A stretch of 64,000 bases of DNA. Source: Pseudoalteromonas sp. UG3-2. GTDB lineage: Bacteria > Pseudomonadota > Gammaproteobacteria > Enterobacterales > Alteromonadaceae. Positions 44,363 through 53,046 of this stretch are shown here, piece by piece; the stretch's first letter is position 1; every line of letters starts with the position of its first letter. The stretch spans positions 2,232,001-2,296,000 of the forward strand of contig NZ_JAWLJU010000002.1 of NCBI RefSeq assembly GCF_037120705.1, read 5' to 3'. A program made the translations under genes and the position numbers. The notes beneath the pieces were generated by a model. It was not told the origin of the DNA and did not search any database. It saw only the letters and a program-made list of their open reading frames with translations.

Positions 44363-45775
44363 ATGAAGCAGGAAGGCACCATATTAATTGTCGACGACAA
44401 CAGCGATGTATTAATTGCTGCAAAGCTATTGCTAAAAAAGCATTACCAAACCATCATCACCACAGATAACCCTTTCGATATAGAGGCGCACATTGCAGCG
44501 CAACAAATAGACGTTATCTTACTCGATATGAACTTTAGCCAAGACGCCATCAGCGGCAAAGAAGGCTTTTATTGGTTAAAGAAAATCGTCGCACAAGACC
44601 CCAGCATCGTGGTGTTATTAATGACCGCCTATGGCGACATTCAACTCGCTGTTGATGCCATCAAAGCCGGGGCCGCAGACTTTATCGCTAAACCATGGCA
44701 AAACGACCAACTTTTAGGAGCCGTTGCCGCCGCACTTGCTCACGCCAAAGACAAGCAACAAGTGGGTAAGCTTACTCGTCAAACACAAGGCTTAAACCAA
44801 GCGCTAAACCAGAGCAGTGGCACCCAGCAATTTGCCTTTTTAGGTCAAAGCACTGCCATGCAAAACGTATTTAGCACCATCGAGCGTGCGGCGCTCACCG
44901 ATGCCAACATTTTGCTCACCGGAGAGAGTGGCACAGGTAAAGAACTGGCGGCCCACGCCATTCACCAAGCTAGTATGCGTCGCGATAATGCCTTTATCAG
45001 TTTAGATATGGGGGCTATCTCCGACAATTTGTTTGAAAGCGAGCTATTTGGTCATAAAAAAGGGGCATTTACCGACGCCAAAAGCGATAAGGTCGGCCGC
45101 TTTGAGCTCGCACATAAAGGCAGTTTATTCTTGGATGAGTTGGGCAACCTGCCCATAAACCAACAAACCACCTTGCTTGCAGCCCTACAGAATCGACAAG
45201 TGACTCCTGTGGGTGGCAACAAGCCCATCGCGGTAGACATACGACTGATCTGTGCCACCAATGACAACCTGCAACAAGCGGTTGAGGAAGGGCGATTTCG
45301 GCAAGATTTACTCTATCGCATCAATACCGTGGAGATCCGTCTTCCGCCGCTGCGTGAGCGTGTCGATGATATTCCACTGCTAGTAAACTACTACTTAGAA
45401 CACTTTTGCCATAAGTACAAGCGCCAACTTGAAGTGCAAAGCAGCGACATGCAAAGACTGCAAGCCTACCCGTGGCCAGGTAATGTCAGAGAGCTTGCCC
45501 ATGCAATTGAACGTGCGGTGATTTTAAGTGACAGCGAGCATTTAGATATTAGTACCGTGATTGCTACTAACCACACAACAACGCCTGCCAATCTGAAAGA
45601 TAGTGCGCACACAAGTATACCCACTGTCGAAGGCACCTTTAACCTTGAAGAAATTGAACAACGTACGGTTCGCGCGGCGCTCAAGCACTATCAGGGAAAT
45701 GTTTCAAATGCCGCCAAAGCACTCGGACTAACCCGAGGTGCCATGTATCGCCGCTTAGAAAAATACGATTTGTAG
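44363..45775 (+). CDS. Sigma-54-dependent response regulator (NtrC family)
   Basis: The 470-residue protein has a receiver domain with acidic pair D11/D12, phosphoacceptor D55 (ILLDMNF) and IAKPW, then an AAA+ domain with GESGTGKE (about 187-194) and a sigma-54 contact loop reading GAFTDA (234-239) where the usual sequence is GAFTGA, and a C-terminal Fis-type helix-turn-helix (NVSNAAKALGLTRGAMYRRL). It should switch on the divergent ABC exporter operon when phosphorylated by the kinase 9 bp downstream. Confidence 0.92.
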   Translation: MKQEGTILIVDDNSDVLIAAKLLLKKHYQTIITTDNPFDIEAHIAAQQIDVILLDMNFSQDAISGKEGFYWLKKIVAQDPSIVVLLMTAYGDIQLAVDAIKAGAADFIAKPWQNDQLLGAVAAALAHAKDKQQVGKLTRQTQGLNQALNQSSGTQQFAFLGQSTAMQNVFSTIERAALTDANILLTGESGTGKELAAHAIHQASMRRDNAFISLDMGAISDNLFESELFGHKKGAFTDAKSDKVGRFELAHKGSLFLDELGNLPINQQTTLLAALQNRQVTPVGGNKPIAVDIRLICATNDNLQQAVEEGRFRQDLLYRINTVEIRLPPLRERVDDIPLLVNYYLEHFCHKYKRQLEVQSSDMQRLQAYPWPGNVRELAHAIERAVILSDSEHLDISTVIATNHTTTPANLKDSAHTSIPTVEGTFNLEEIEQRTVRAALKHYQGNVSNAAKALGLTRGAMYRRLEKYDL

Positions 45776-45784
45776 GATGACAAA

Positions 45785-47110
45785 ATGACTCGCCTTGCTC
45801 ACCACCCTAGCGTTGTTTTTTTCTTTACTATCATCGCGCTAATCACCGTAAGTGGACTGTCACAATATTTGTATATACAAGATGGATTTTCGGCAACTTG
45901 GCTGTTACTTACCCTTCTTGCCATGGCGTTTATTGCAGCTTTATATTTGCAGTTTAACAAGCAAAACAAGCACATGACTTTTGTGCTTAAGTCTCTAGCC
46001 AATGGCGATAGCTCTTTGGGGCTGAGCCAACATCATCCCATGCGGCAGCACTTAGAAGAAATTAAAACCCGGTTCCAAAGCGCGCGGTTAACCGCCGAGC
46101 AGCAGGCGCACTTTTTACAAACCCTACTGGTGCATATCGACTTGGCCGTGTTGGTGTTCGACAGCGACGGTAATGTGATTGAATCAAATCCAGCAGTCGC
46201 TCGGTTGCTCGGCAAAACCATCAATCACAGCGAAGAGTTAGAAAACATCGCGCCACTGGTTAAAGCCTGTGATAACAGATTGAAAACCATTGCAAATTGG
46301 CAATATGGCGAGCAGCAAGATAACTTGTCTATACAAATTACATCAGCACAAATTCAAGGGCAAATTCGTAAAATCGTCACTTTACAGTCCATTCGAGATG
46401 CCTTACAAAATAAAGAGCAACAGGCCTATAAGCGCCTCACCAAGGTACTGACCCATGAGGTGGCGAACTCTATCACTCCGCTGTCGTCCATTGCCCAAAC
46501 CTGTGCGGGGTTACTTCCTGAGACATTATGTTTTGACGAGGAAGAAGATAAACAAGACCTGGCTTTAGCGCTGCAAACACTGGCCAAACGCACAGAGTAT
46601 TTAGGTGATTTTATCGCGCGCTTCAGACGCGTCAGTAATTTACCTAGTCCGGCTTTGCAGCCCACCCAGCTTGCGCCACTGTTAGAAGGGATTTATCAAT
46701 TACAGCAACCAAGCTGTGCTGAAGCTGGCATCGACTTGCAACTCGATATCAGGCACTCGCAGCTGGTGATGTTAGATGCGGCTCAAATTGAGCAAGTACT
46801 GATTAACTTAAGCAAAAATGCCATTGAAGCGCTGCCAAAAGACAATGGCTTAGACGAACAAAGTACTCGCCAAGTGATGTTAAAGACTGGAGTAAATAAT
46901 GCCGGCCAGCATTACATAGAAATTAGCGATAATGGCCCCGGTGTCGCCGAGCATGTGGTAGACATGATTTTCGTGCCATTTTTTACCACTAAACAACAGG
47001 GCTCCGGGATCGGCTTAAGTCTCTCACGGCAGGTCATGATTAATCATGGTGGCGATTTAATTTATCTTAAACGCCAACAAGGCGCCTGTTTTCGCTGTGT
47101 GTTTGGTTAA
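45785..47110 (+). CDS. Sensor histidine kinase (NtrB-like)
   Basis: The 441-residue protein has two N-terminal membrane helices (about 9-28 and 38-56) with little periplasmic sequence between them, a PAS-like region (about 110-200), the phosphoacceptor in VLTHEVANSITPL (H224), and an ATPase domain with LINLSKNAIEAL, DNGPGV and GSGIGLSL. The short periplasmic loop suggests that it senses a membrane or intracellular signal, such as envelope stress. Partner of the preceding regulator. Confidence 0.92.
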   Translation: MTRLAHHPSVVFFFTIIALITVSGLSQYLYIQDGFSATWLLLTLLAMAFIAALYLQFNKQNKHMTFVLKSLANGDSSLGLSQHHPMRQHLEEIKTRFQSARLTAEQQAHFLQTLLVHIDLAVLVFDSDGNVIESNPAVARLLGKTINHSEELENIAPLVKACDNRLKTIANWQYGEQQDNLSIQITSAQIQGQIRKIVTLQSIRDALQNKEQQAYKRLTKVLTHEVANSITPLSSIAQTCAGLLPETLCFDEEEDKQDLALALQTLAKRTEYLGDFIARFRRVSNLPSPALQPTQLAPLLEGIYQLQQPSCAEAGIDLQLDIRHSQLVMLDAAQIEQVLINLSKNAIEALPKDNGLDEQSTRQVMLKTGVNNAGQHYIEISDNGPGVAEHVVDMIFVPFFTTKQQGSGIGLSLSRQVMINHGGDLIYLKRQQGACFRCVFG

Positions 47111-47137
47111 CACCCTGCAAAGGGGGCACCAGCAAGT

Positions 47138-48337
47138 TTATGTAATGCGCATTATTAGTGGCAGCAACAACACACACCCAAAGAGCCATAGCCATTTATT
47201 TCGCGTCAAAGTGTGGCTGCGATAGCCCATTATTAGCCCTATTGAGCCCAATCTGGGTGTAAGCCGATATAAAAGCCAAGAGAACAGTCCCGTGCCTAGC
47301 AGTACCAATAAGCCTTCCAACACACCACCTAGGTGATACTGATTTAACCATAACGCTAAAGCTATGATCACGCTTTGATGCCATAGATAAATGGGAAACA
47401 CCGCTTTGTTAAGTCTCGCCAGCAACGGATGAGGGCGAGTAAGGTAGCGAGCAGCCAATGCAAGTAGCAACAAAACGGCACACACGCGCTGCAATACCAA
47501 GACAATACCACCGCCCCAAACAATGATAGGGGAAAGCGAGCCTCGCAACCAGTAAAAATGATATAAAAGCAGTATAATCAAAGTATTGGCAGCACAAATC
47601 CATAGTAACACTGTACTGTGGTGAGCCAGCCAGACCCAAAATTGTTGCTGTTTGGCCAATAGGTAACCTGCAAACAAAAACACAAAGCCTTGCAACTCTC
47701 TTTGGTTATCTCCCTCTAACGCTAACTGAGCCCAGAGTAAACTTAGAACAGCAAGGGCACTCAAGAGGTAAGGTGCTCCCGGTAAGACTATCCCACGCAG
47801 CAACATGACTTGAAGCTTAGAGGTAAAAACAATATGCAACACAGCGAGAAGCAGAGTAAAGCACCATAACTCTCGCAAGTACCAAAGGTGATTAACATCG
47901 ACATGGGGCCAAATGCCACTTTGATACTGATTAAACAGAGGGCTATTAAGGTCAATAAACTGCTTATAAAAGTCGACATACCCTAGCGTCATGCCAGCAT
48001 TTTGCTGCATTTCGGCATAAAGTTGCACAGGCACAACAACCCAGACACCAAACAGTAATGGCAGTAATAGCAAAGGGGTACGAAAAAGCATTGCGGTACA
48101 TGCCCCTTGTTTGTCAAAAATGTATCTAAGGGCTACCCCCGAGATAAACCAAATAAGCAACATCCGCCACGGTGAAAGCAATAGCATCAAATACTCTAGC
48201 CAAACCGCAGTGTAAGCGCTCTTGTAGTGAAACTCCCAGTTGGGCACATACAACATGGCGGTGTGATAAAAAATGAGTACTGCAAATGCAATGACACGCA
48301 GCCAGTCTAGCTCCACTCGCCGGTTTAAATGCTCCAT
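47138..48337 (-). CDS. Acyltransferase 3 family membrane protein (OpgC-like)
   Basis: The roughly 399-residue protein has about ten membrane helices and acyltransferase-3 marks: RVELDWLRVIAFAVLIFYHTAM near the start (with the conserved His), SGVALRYIF and LWHQSVIIAL in the last third. These proteins move acyl groups onto sugars or glycans across the inner membrane, for example succinyl groups in OpgC. The ATG at 48337 places the family start correctly. Divergent from the LytTR gene. Confidence 0.8.
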   Translation of the reverse strand: MEHLNRRVELDWLRVIAFAVLIFYHTAMLYVPNWEFHYKSAYTAVWLEYLMLLLSPWRMLLIWFISGVALRYIFDKQGACTAMLFRTPLLLLPLLFGVWVVVPVQLYAEMQQNAGMTLGYVDFYKQFIDLNSPLFNQYQSGIWPHVDVNHLWYLRELWCFTLLLAVLHIVFTSKLQVMLLRGIVLPGAPYLLSALAVLSLLWAQLALEGDNQRELQGFVFLFAGYLLAKQQQFWVWLAHHSTVLLWICAANTLIILLLYHFYWLRGSLSPIIVWGGGIVLVLQRVCAVLLLLALAARYLTRPHPLLARLNKAVFPIYLWHQSVIIALALWLNQYHLGGVLEGLLVLLGTGLFSWLLYRLTPRLGSIGLIMGYRSHTLTRNKWLWLFGCVLLLPLIMRIT

Positions 48338-48506
48338 GTTTAATTTCTTTTTGGCAGTAAACGTACTTTTAAACTGCTCCAGTTCGGTGTCTAAACAAAC
48401 CAAAATTTGCTTATATAACAACGACGAGGGATAAACCGTGGATTAGTGGGATAAAAGAAGTGACCACTTTGCTTCCACTTGCTAGAGTAAAAGAAAAACT
48501 TAAACC

Positions 48507-49370
48507 ATGATGTTTTCACGTACCTTTATTCAGCAATACCATCCGTTGATGGCCATGCTTTTACTCGCGCTCTTTCTGGCAATTAATAACACCTTAAACG
48601 CCATTACACAGATCATGGATGCCAAACGAGATGCGCAGCTCAACTTTGCGCTGTGGGAACCTTTTGTATGGGAATATACCAGCGCCGCGGCCAGTTTGGC
48701 TTTAATTCCAGCTATATCATGGTACTTGAGTACTTTTCCTTGGCTTTGGCACAAGCCTTTTAAGGTCGCAGCGCGCTTTTTTATTGCTTCACTGATATTT
48801 TGTATTAGCCATGTTGGCATCATGGTGCTATTACGTGAAACGATTTATTTTAGCTTGCAACGAGAGTACAACTTCCACCTTTCCTGGTTTGAACTTATCT
48901 ATGAATATCAAAAAGATGCCTGGAGTTTAGTGTTCTTTATTGCACTCATAAAAGGGTATCAATTTAGTGTATCCCATATGCTTGGCGAGGCGTCACCAAT
49001 AAAACAAGAAAGTGAAGAAGGTGACACACCTTCTAAACCTATTCATCATTTATTAGTACGTAAGCTTGGTAAAGAATTTATCGTTAAAGTTGAAGAGGTT
49101 GAATGGTTACAGTCGTCTGGGAATTACGTCAATTTGCACTTAAATGGCCGCATTTACCCGCTACGTTCAACGCTTACTTCGTTATGTCAGCGCTTAGATC
49201 CCGTGGGCTTTGTGCGCGTTCATCGCTCTTTTGCCATTAATGTTGCAAAGGTGGTGAGTATCACCCCGCTTGCCAGTGGTGACAGTGAAATAGCATTGCA
49301 AAGTGGGAAAGTAATAACGCTTTCAAGAACCTACAAAGCACAATTTAAGCAGCAACTGCGTCTTGAGTAA
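48507..49370 (+). CDS. Membrane-bound LytTR-family transcriptional regulator
   Basis: The 287-residue protein has four hydrophobic segments in its first 160 residues and a C-terminal LytTR DNA-binding domain (about 180-285: VEEVEWLQSSGNYVNLHLNGRIYPLRSTL, FVRVHRSFAINV). LytTR regulators with a membrane sensor and no receiver domain respond directly to a membrane or extracellular signal. The divergent acyltransferase gene is a plausible target. Confidence 0.88.
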   Translation: MMFSRTFIQQYHPLMAMLLLALFLAINNTLNAITQIMDAKRDAQLNFALWEPFVWEYTSAAASLALIPAISWYLSTFPWLWHKPFKVAARFFIASLIFCISHVGIMVLLRETIYFSLQREYNFHLSWFELIYEYQKDAWSLVFFIALIKGYQFSVSHMLGEASPIKQESEEGDTPSKPIHHLLVRKLGKEFIVKVEEVEWLQSSGNYVNLHLNGRIYPLRSTLTSLCQRLDPVGFVRVHRSFAINVAKVVSITPLASGDSEIALQSGKVITLSRTYKAQFKQQLRLE

Positions 49371-49603
49371 ATAATTACTAGACGCTCACTAAGCAACCGC
49401 GTGCTATTGCGAGAAATCTATTAATCAATGCTAAATACTGTAACTCAGAAGTTCATTTTGTATCCATTTCATCGCCCTACACTAGCCAACCACAACTGCT
49501 ATCATGCTGATTTTTGCATTTGCACCGAACTTATATACAATCTTATGTGGTTCAGGCCTGCGACATGGACTGCATAATAATAAAAGGATAATAAAAAGGC
49601 GTT

Positions 49604-50890
49604 ATGAAAAACCTCATTACACCACTACTTGTTGGTATTTTGCTGTTAAACGGCTGTAGTCAAATACAGCCAGCACCCCCTCAGCATTCAGCATCGACAA
49701 ACCCTCAACAGGTAGCTAAGGAGCCACAGCCAACCTCTGTTGCAAGCACATCAAACGTTGAGCTAACCCCCTCCTTTGATCCGCTTGCGAGCGACAATTT
49801 ATGGCTAAGAATAAAGGCACAACTGAGCTTTGCTGACTCTAATGACCCTCGGGTAAAACGTCGTATTGAGTGGTATTTAAAACACCCAAACTACATGCAT
49901 ACCATCAGCGAGCGCGCTGCCCCTTTGCTGTATTATTTGGTGGAGCAAGTTGAGCAGCGTAACATGCCTATTGAGCTGGCCTTAATGCCGCTAATAGAAA
50001 GCGACTTTAATACTCAAGCTTACTCACACAAGCATGCGTCGGGTTTGTGGCAACTTACCCCTCTGATTGCCAAGCACTATGGCGCTAAAATTAATAACTG
50101 GTACGACGGTCGCCAAGATATTGTTGACTCAACCCGTGTTGCATTGGATTTTTTGCAATACTTACATAAGCGTTTTGATGGTAATTGGTATCATGCTATT
50201 GCCGCTTATAACACTGGAGAGGGCCGAGTGGCGGCTGCCATTGCCCGCAACAAACGCGCAGGCAAACCCACCGATTTTTTTCATCTTAAGCTACCGCGAC
50301 AAACTCGCCATTATGTACCAAAGCTACTGGCGGCCGCGCAGCTGCTCAAACATGATTTAATGGAGTTTCCTGCCATCGCTAACCAGCCCACGCTAGAGGT
50401 GATTAAGCTACAACAAGGAGCCATTCTAACTGACTTGAGTAGCTGGCAAGAGATTGCAACGTTGAATCCAGGCTATGCCCGCTTTCCGGCTTTATTGGGC
50501 GGGCCTAAGCACGTTGTGGTGCCGGCTAAGCGCGTTGATGAGTGGCATGCGATGCTCGCCGACTTGCCCAAAATACCCGCCGGTACCTGGCAACAATACA
50601 CCATACGCCGTGGCGATAGCCTCAGTACCATCGCCAAGCGCTATCAACTTTCGGTGGCCGAACTAAAAGCATTTAATCGTCTCAAAAGCGATCGCATCCG
50701 CGCTGGTAAGCAGCTTATCCTGCCTATCTTGGCTGATAAACAGCTAGATTATAAGGTGAAGCGGGGAGATAGCTTATGGCGTATCGCTAAGCAGTTTAAT
50801 GTCACCGTGGCTAAGCTCAAGCAATGGAATCAGTTGTCTCACAATCGTTTAAAGATTGGTGAAACCCTCCAGGTGTTTTTATCTCCGTAG
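49604..50890 (+). CDS. mltD: Membrane-bound lytic transglycosylase D-like lipoprotein with two LysM domains
   Basis: The 428-residue protein has a lipoprotein signal (LLNGCSQ, Cys18), a GH23 lytic transglycosylase domain (residues about 115-235, catalytic Glu in PLIESDFNTQAYSHKHASGLWQL, then AAYNTGEGRV) and two LysM peptidoglycan-binding domains (YTIRRGDSLSTIAKRY and YKVKRGDSLWRIAKQF) at the end. It cleaves peptidoglycan strands with formation of 1,6-anhydro ends. Shorter than E. coli MltD mainly in linkers. Confidence 0.9.
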   Translation: MKNLITPLLVGILLLNGCSQIQPAPPQHSASTNPQQVAKEPQPTSVASTSNVELTPSFDPLASDNLWLRIKAQLSFADSNDPRVKRRIEWYLKHPNYMHTISERAAPLLYYLVEQVEQRNMPIELALMPLIESDFNTQAYSHKHASGLWQLTPLIAKHYGAKINNWYDGRQDIVDSTRVALDFLQYLHKRFDGNWYHAIAAYNTGEGRVAAAIARNKRAGKPTDFFHLKLPRQTRHYVPKLLAAAQLLKHDLMEFPAIANQPTLEVIKLQQGAILTDLSSWQEIATLNPGYARFPALLGGPKHVVVPAKRVDEWHAMLADLPKIPAGTWQQYTIRRGDSLSTIAKRYQLSVAELKAFNRLKSDRIRAGKQLILPILADKQLDYKVKRGDSLWRIAKQFNVTVAKLKQWNQLSHNRLKIGETLQVFLSP

Positions 50891-51071
50891 GAAAACGAGA
50901 TGTCCGAACCAAACACAACATTTTTACCATGCCTAAAAGCACTTTTAATCAGAGGCTGTGGGATAAAATAGACCATGCTAAAAAGAATTTTAAAGCGCAG
51001 GCCTGTTACTGTTCTATACTTAAGAAGTGCTATGTCACCAATGAGAAATCGGTCATCACGGAGGTGTCACA

Positions 51072-51728
51072 TTGCTCAACCGACCCAACCGCTTCTACAA
51101 AGGGGTTATAAAACACCTACTGCAATTTGAAAGCGAAGTACTGTACCTTCACTTAGACCTTGATGGTATTCCCAGCATTGGCATGGGCTTTCGTCTCCCC
51201 AATAAGGAAAGGTTCTGTAAATTACCACTGATAGACAGGCGCTCTAAGCAAACGGCTACCCTACAACAGAAGCTCGACGAATATCACACCATCTCACAGC
51301 AGCCACAGGGCCATAAAGCTTCATGGTACGCACAACACACCAAATTAACTCTGGCACCAAAGATCTCCAAAGCGTTATTAACAAGGCGACTCAAACATTT
51401 TGAGCGTGTACTAAGCACTTTACTAACGAAACAATCAGTGACCGGCATTCCCTATAAAGCGTTACCCACACCAGCTAAAACGGCGTTACTGGAAATGGCC
51501 TATAACATTGGTTGTGACGCCTTACAGGCAAACTTTTCCGAGCTACTTACCGCCATTGTTCAGCAAGACTGGCAAGCCGCAGCCACAGCGTGCCGCCGGC
51601 ATGGCATTAGCCCCAGCAGAAATGAGGCAACTCAGGCATTATTTTTACAATGTGGTAATTATCCGCGAGTGAAACTCTCTTGGTTTGAGTTAGTCACTAG
51701 GCGACTAAAACGGCTATTGACCATCTAG
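51072..51728 (+). CDS. Phage-lysozyme-like (GH24-type) protein
   Basis: The 218-residue protein starts at TTG with a strong GGAGGT five bases upstream. E20, D29 and S35 have the same spacing as the T4 lysozyme triad E11, D20 and T26 (GIPSIGMGF corresponds to the GxxTIGxGH region), and the C-terminal part (LLEMAYNIGCDALQANFSELLTAIVQQDW..GISPSRNEATQ) follows the lysozyme helical domain. The Thr of the triad is Ser here. No signal peptide is present. It may be a domesticated prophage lysozyme or a cell-wall enzyme exported by another route. Confidence 0.65.
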   Translation: MLNRPNRFYKGVIKHLLQFESEVLYLHLDLDGIPSIGMGFRLPNKERFCKLPLIDRRSKQTATLQQKLDEYHTISQQPQGHKASWYAQHTKLTLAPKISKALLTRRLKHFERVLSTLLTKQSVTGIPYKALPTPAKTALLEMAYNIGCDALQANFSELLTAIVQQDWQAAATACRRHGISPSRNEATQALFLQCGNYPRVKLSWFELVTRRLKRLLTI

Positions 51729-51829
51729 CTTACCACTTGCTTATACCTTACCTAGCGCGTTATTAGCCACAAGCTAAAAAATTTGAAAGTAATAGACTTT
51801 CATGCCAAAGCTCAAAGCCAAGATAAGGG

Positions 51830-52348
51830 TTACTGTAGAAAAAAAGACGCGATGGGTTCGTACACCAGACCTTGCTCATTGCGGTGTGAATGATAAAGAT
51901 GAAACTTTTTAACACTCAGGCTAAAAGGTGTAATCGCTTGCTCTACCTGTGGTTCAGACTTACAGCCGCGAAATAGCGTAATGTGGGGCGAAAATGGGTG
52001 GGGGTCGTGATACAGATCGCTTTTTTGCGCCAAGGCCCGCAAAGGATTAGCAAGATCCAACAGCGGTTGTGGCTTTTGCTCAGGCTTGAGGTAAAAAATG
52101 CCATTGTGCTGCCAGTAGCCGTGACCACTGAAGCGCAATTCAAATTTTGGCACCGTTAACGCGCTGGCAAAGTCACATAAGGTATCGACTTGAGACTCCT
52201 CTACCAGCGCCAAAAAGGCTAAAGTCAGATGCCAATTGCGCGGCAAGGTACTGGCTTTGGTTGCCACAACATCGTCCACCAGCCACTGACCAATATGCTC
52301 TCGCGCCGAGTCGTCGACGCCAATGCCAAAGAATAATCGCTGCTGCAT
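51830..52348 (-). CDS. thpR: RNA 2',3'-cyclic phosphodiesterase
   Basis: The 172-residue protein has the two HxTx motifs of the 2H phosphoesterase family: HLTL (in NWHLTLAFL) and HITL (in SPHITLFRG), with RLFFGIGVDD at the start as in LigT/ThpR. It opens 2',3'-cyclic phosphate ends of RNA. Stand-alone gene. Confidence 0.9.
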   Translation of the reverse strand: MQQRLFFGIGVDDSAREHIGQWLVDDVVATKASTLPRNWHLTLAFLALVEESQVDTLCDFASALTVPKFELRFSGHGYWQHNGIFYLKPEQKPQPLLDLANPLRALAQKSDLYHDPHPFSPHITLFRGCKSEPQVEQAITPFSLSVKKFHLYHSHRNEQGLVYEPIASFFLQ

Positions 52349-52422
52349 ATTTTCGCCTCGTAATCGTGCCTTGGGGTTGAAAAATGAATGATTGAGATAG
52401 CTCGCTTAGCTCTTGAAAGCGG

Positions 52423-52941
52423 TTATTTAAACTTTACCGCTTTATCGCTGCGTTGGTAAACCCGAGCTTGGGGCTTGGTCCATTCGCCGTTTTTAAGGTA
52501 TTGGGTAGTCACGGTAAACTGGCCATCAGCAAAGCGACTGGTGGATTTCACTTTGGTAATACCATCTTTATTATTGCTCACGTCTTCATAAGCAACAAAC
52601 TCAGTATCGCTAATGGCTTCCATGGTGCCTTGGGTATAAAAGCCGGCGGTGGTGAAGTAGTAAAAAACCAGGCTTTCTTTGCTGTTATCCCAAAAAATTA
52701 AAGACTCACCGCCATACATGCCGTCATTAATGGAATGCAAAGTCCGCACTGCGGTACCATTAAGTGCACGTTGCCACTGACTGACATCAACCATGGCCGG
52801 CTTGCCCTCAGTCGCAGGAAACTCAGCTTCCCAAGTACCCAAATAACGGGAAAAGACTTTCAACTCATCATTTAGTGGCAATTTAGCCCATACCGAGCTG
52901 CTCAGTAAGAGCAGCGCTATAGCCAAATAGGCTTTACACAT
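52423..52941 (-). CDS. Periplasmic lipocalin-like hypothetical protein
   Basis: The 172-residue protein has a signal peptide (cut near VWAKL) and a beta-rich domain with YLGTWEAEFP, SLIFWDNSKESLVFYYFTTAGF and TVTTQYLKNGEW, resembling DUF1579/lipocalin-like domains. No catalytic residues recognised. Separated from the lanthipeptide cluster by a terminator, so probably not part of it. Confidence 0.65.
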   Translation of the reverse strand: MCKAYLAIALLLLSSSVWAKLPLNDELKVFSRYLGTWEAEFPATEGKPAMVDVSQWQRALNGTAVRTLHSINDGMYGGESLIFWDNSKESLVFYYFTTAGFYTQGTMEAISDTEFVAYEDVSNNKDGITKVKSTSRFADGQFTVTTQYLKNGEWTKPQARVYQRSDKAVKFK

Positions 52942-53011
52942 TTTCTACTCCATGGTGATTGCTGTTTCGCTTGGCGATAAGTATAGACTTAATTCAATAA
53001 TTTGCTGTTAA

Positions 53012-53036
53012 CGCAAAAGGCAGGCCGCAGCCTGCC
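53012..53036 (-). terminator. Terminator of the lanthipeptide operon
   Basis: GGCAGGC / GCCTGCC with a 4-nt loop is followed on the leftward strand by TTTTGCGTT. It lies just behind the lanB stop. Confidence 0.75.
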
Positions 53037-53046
53037 CATTTGTTGC

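Noticed and set aside
50929..51111. 60-residue rightward frame before the lysozyme-like gene
   Set aside because: It overlaps the lysozyme-like start, has no family match, and no convincing ribosome site; the strong GGAGGT serves the TTG start at 51072.
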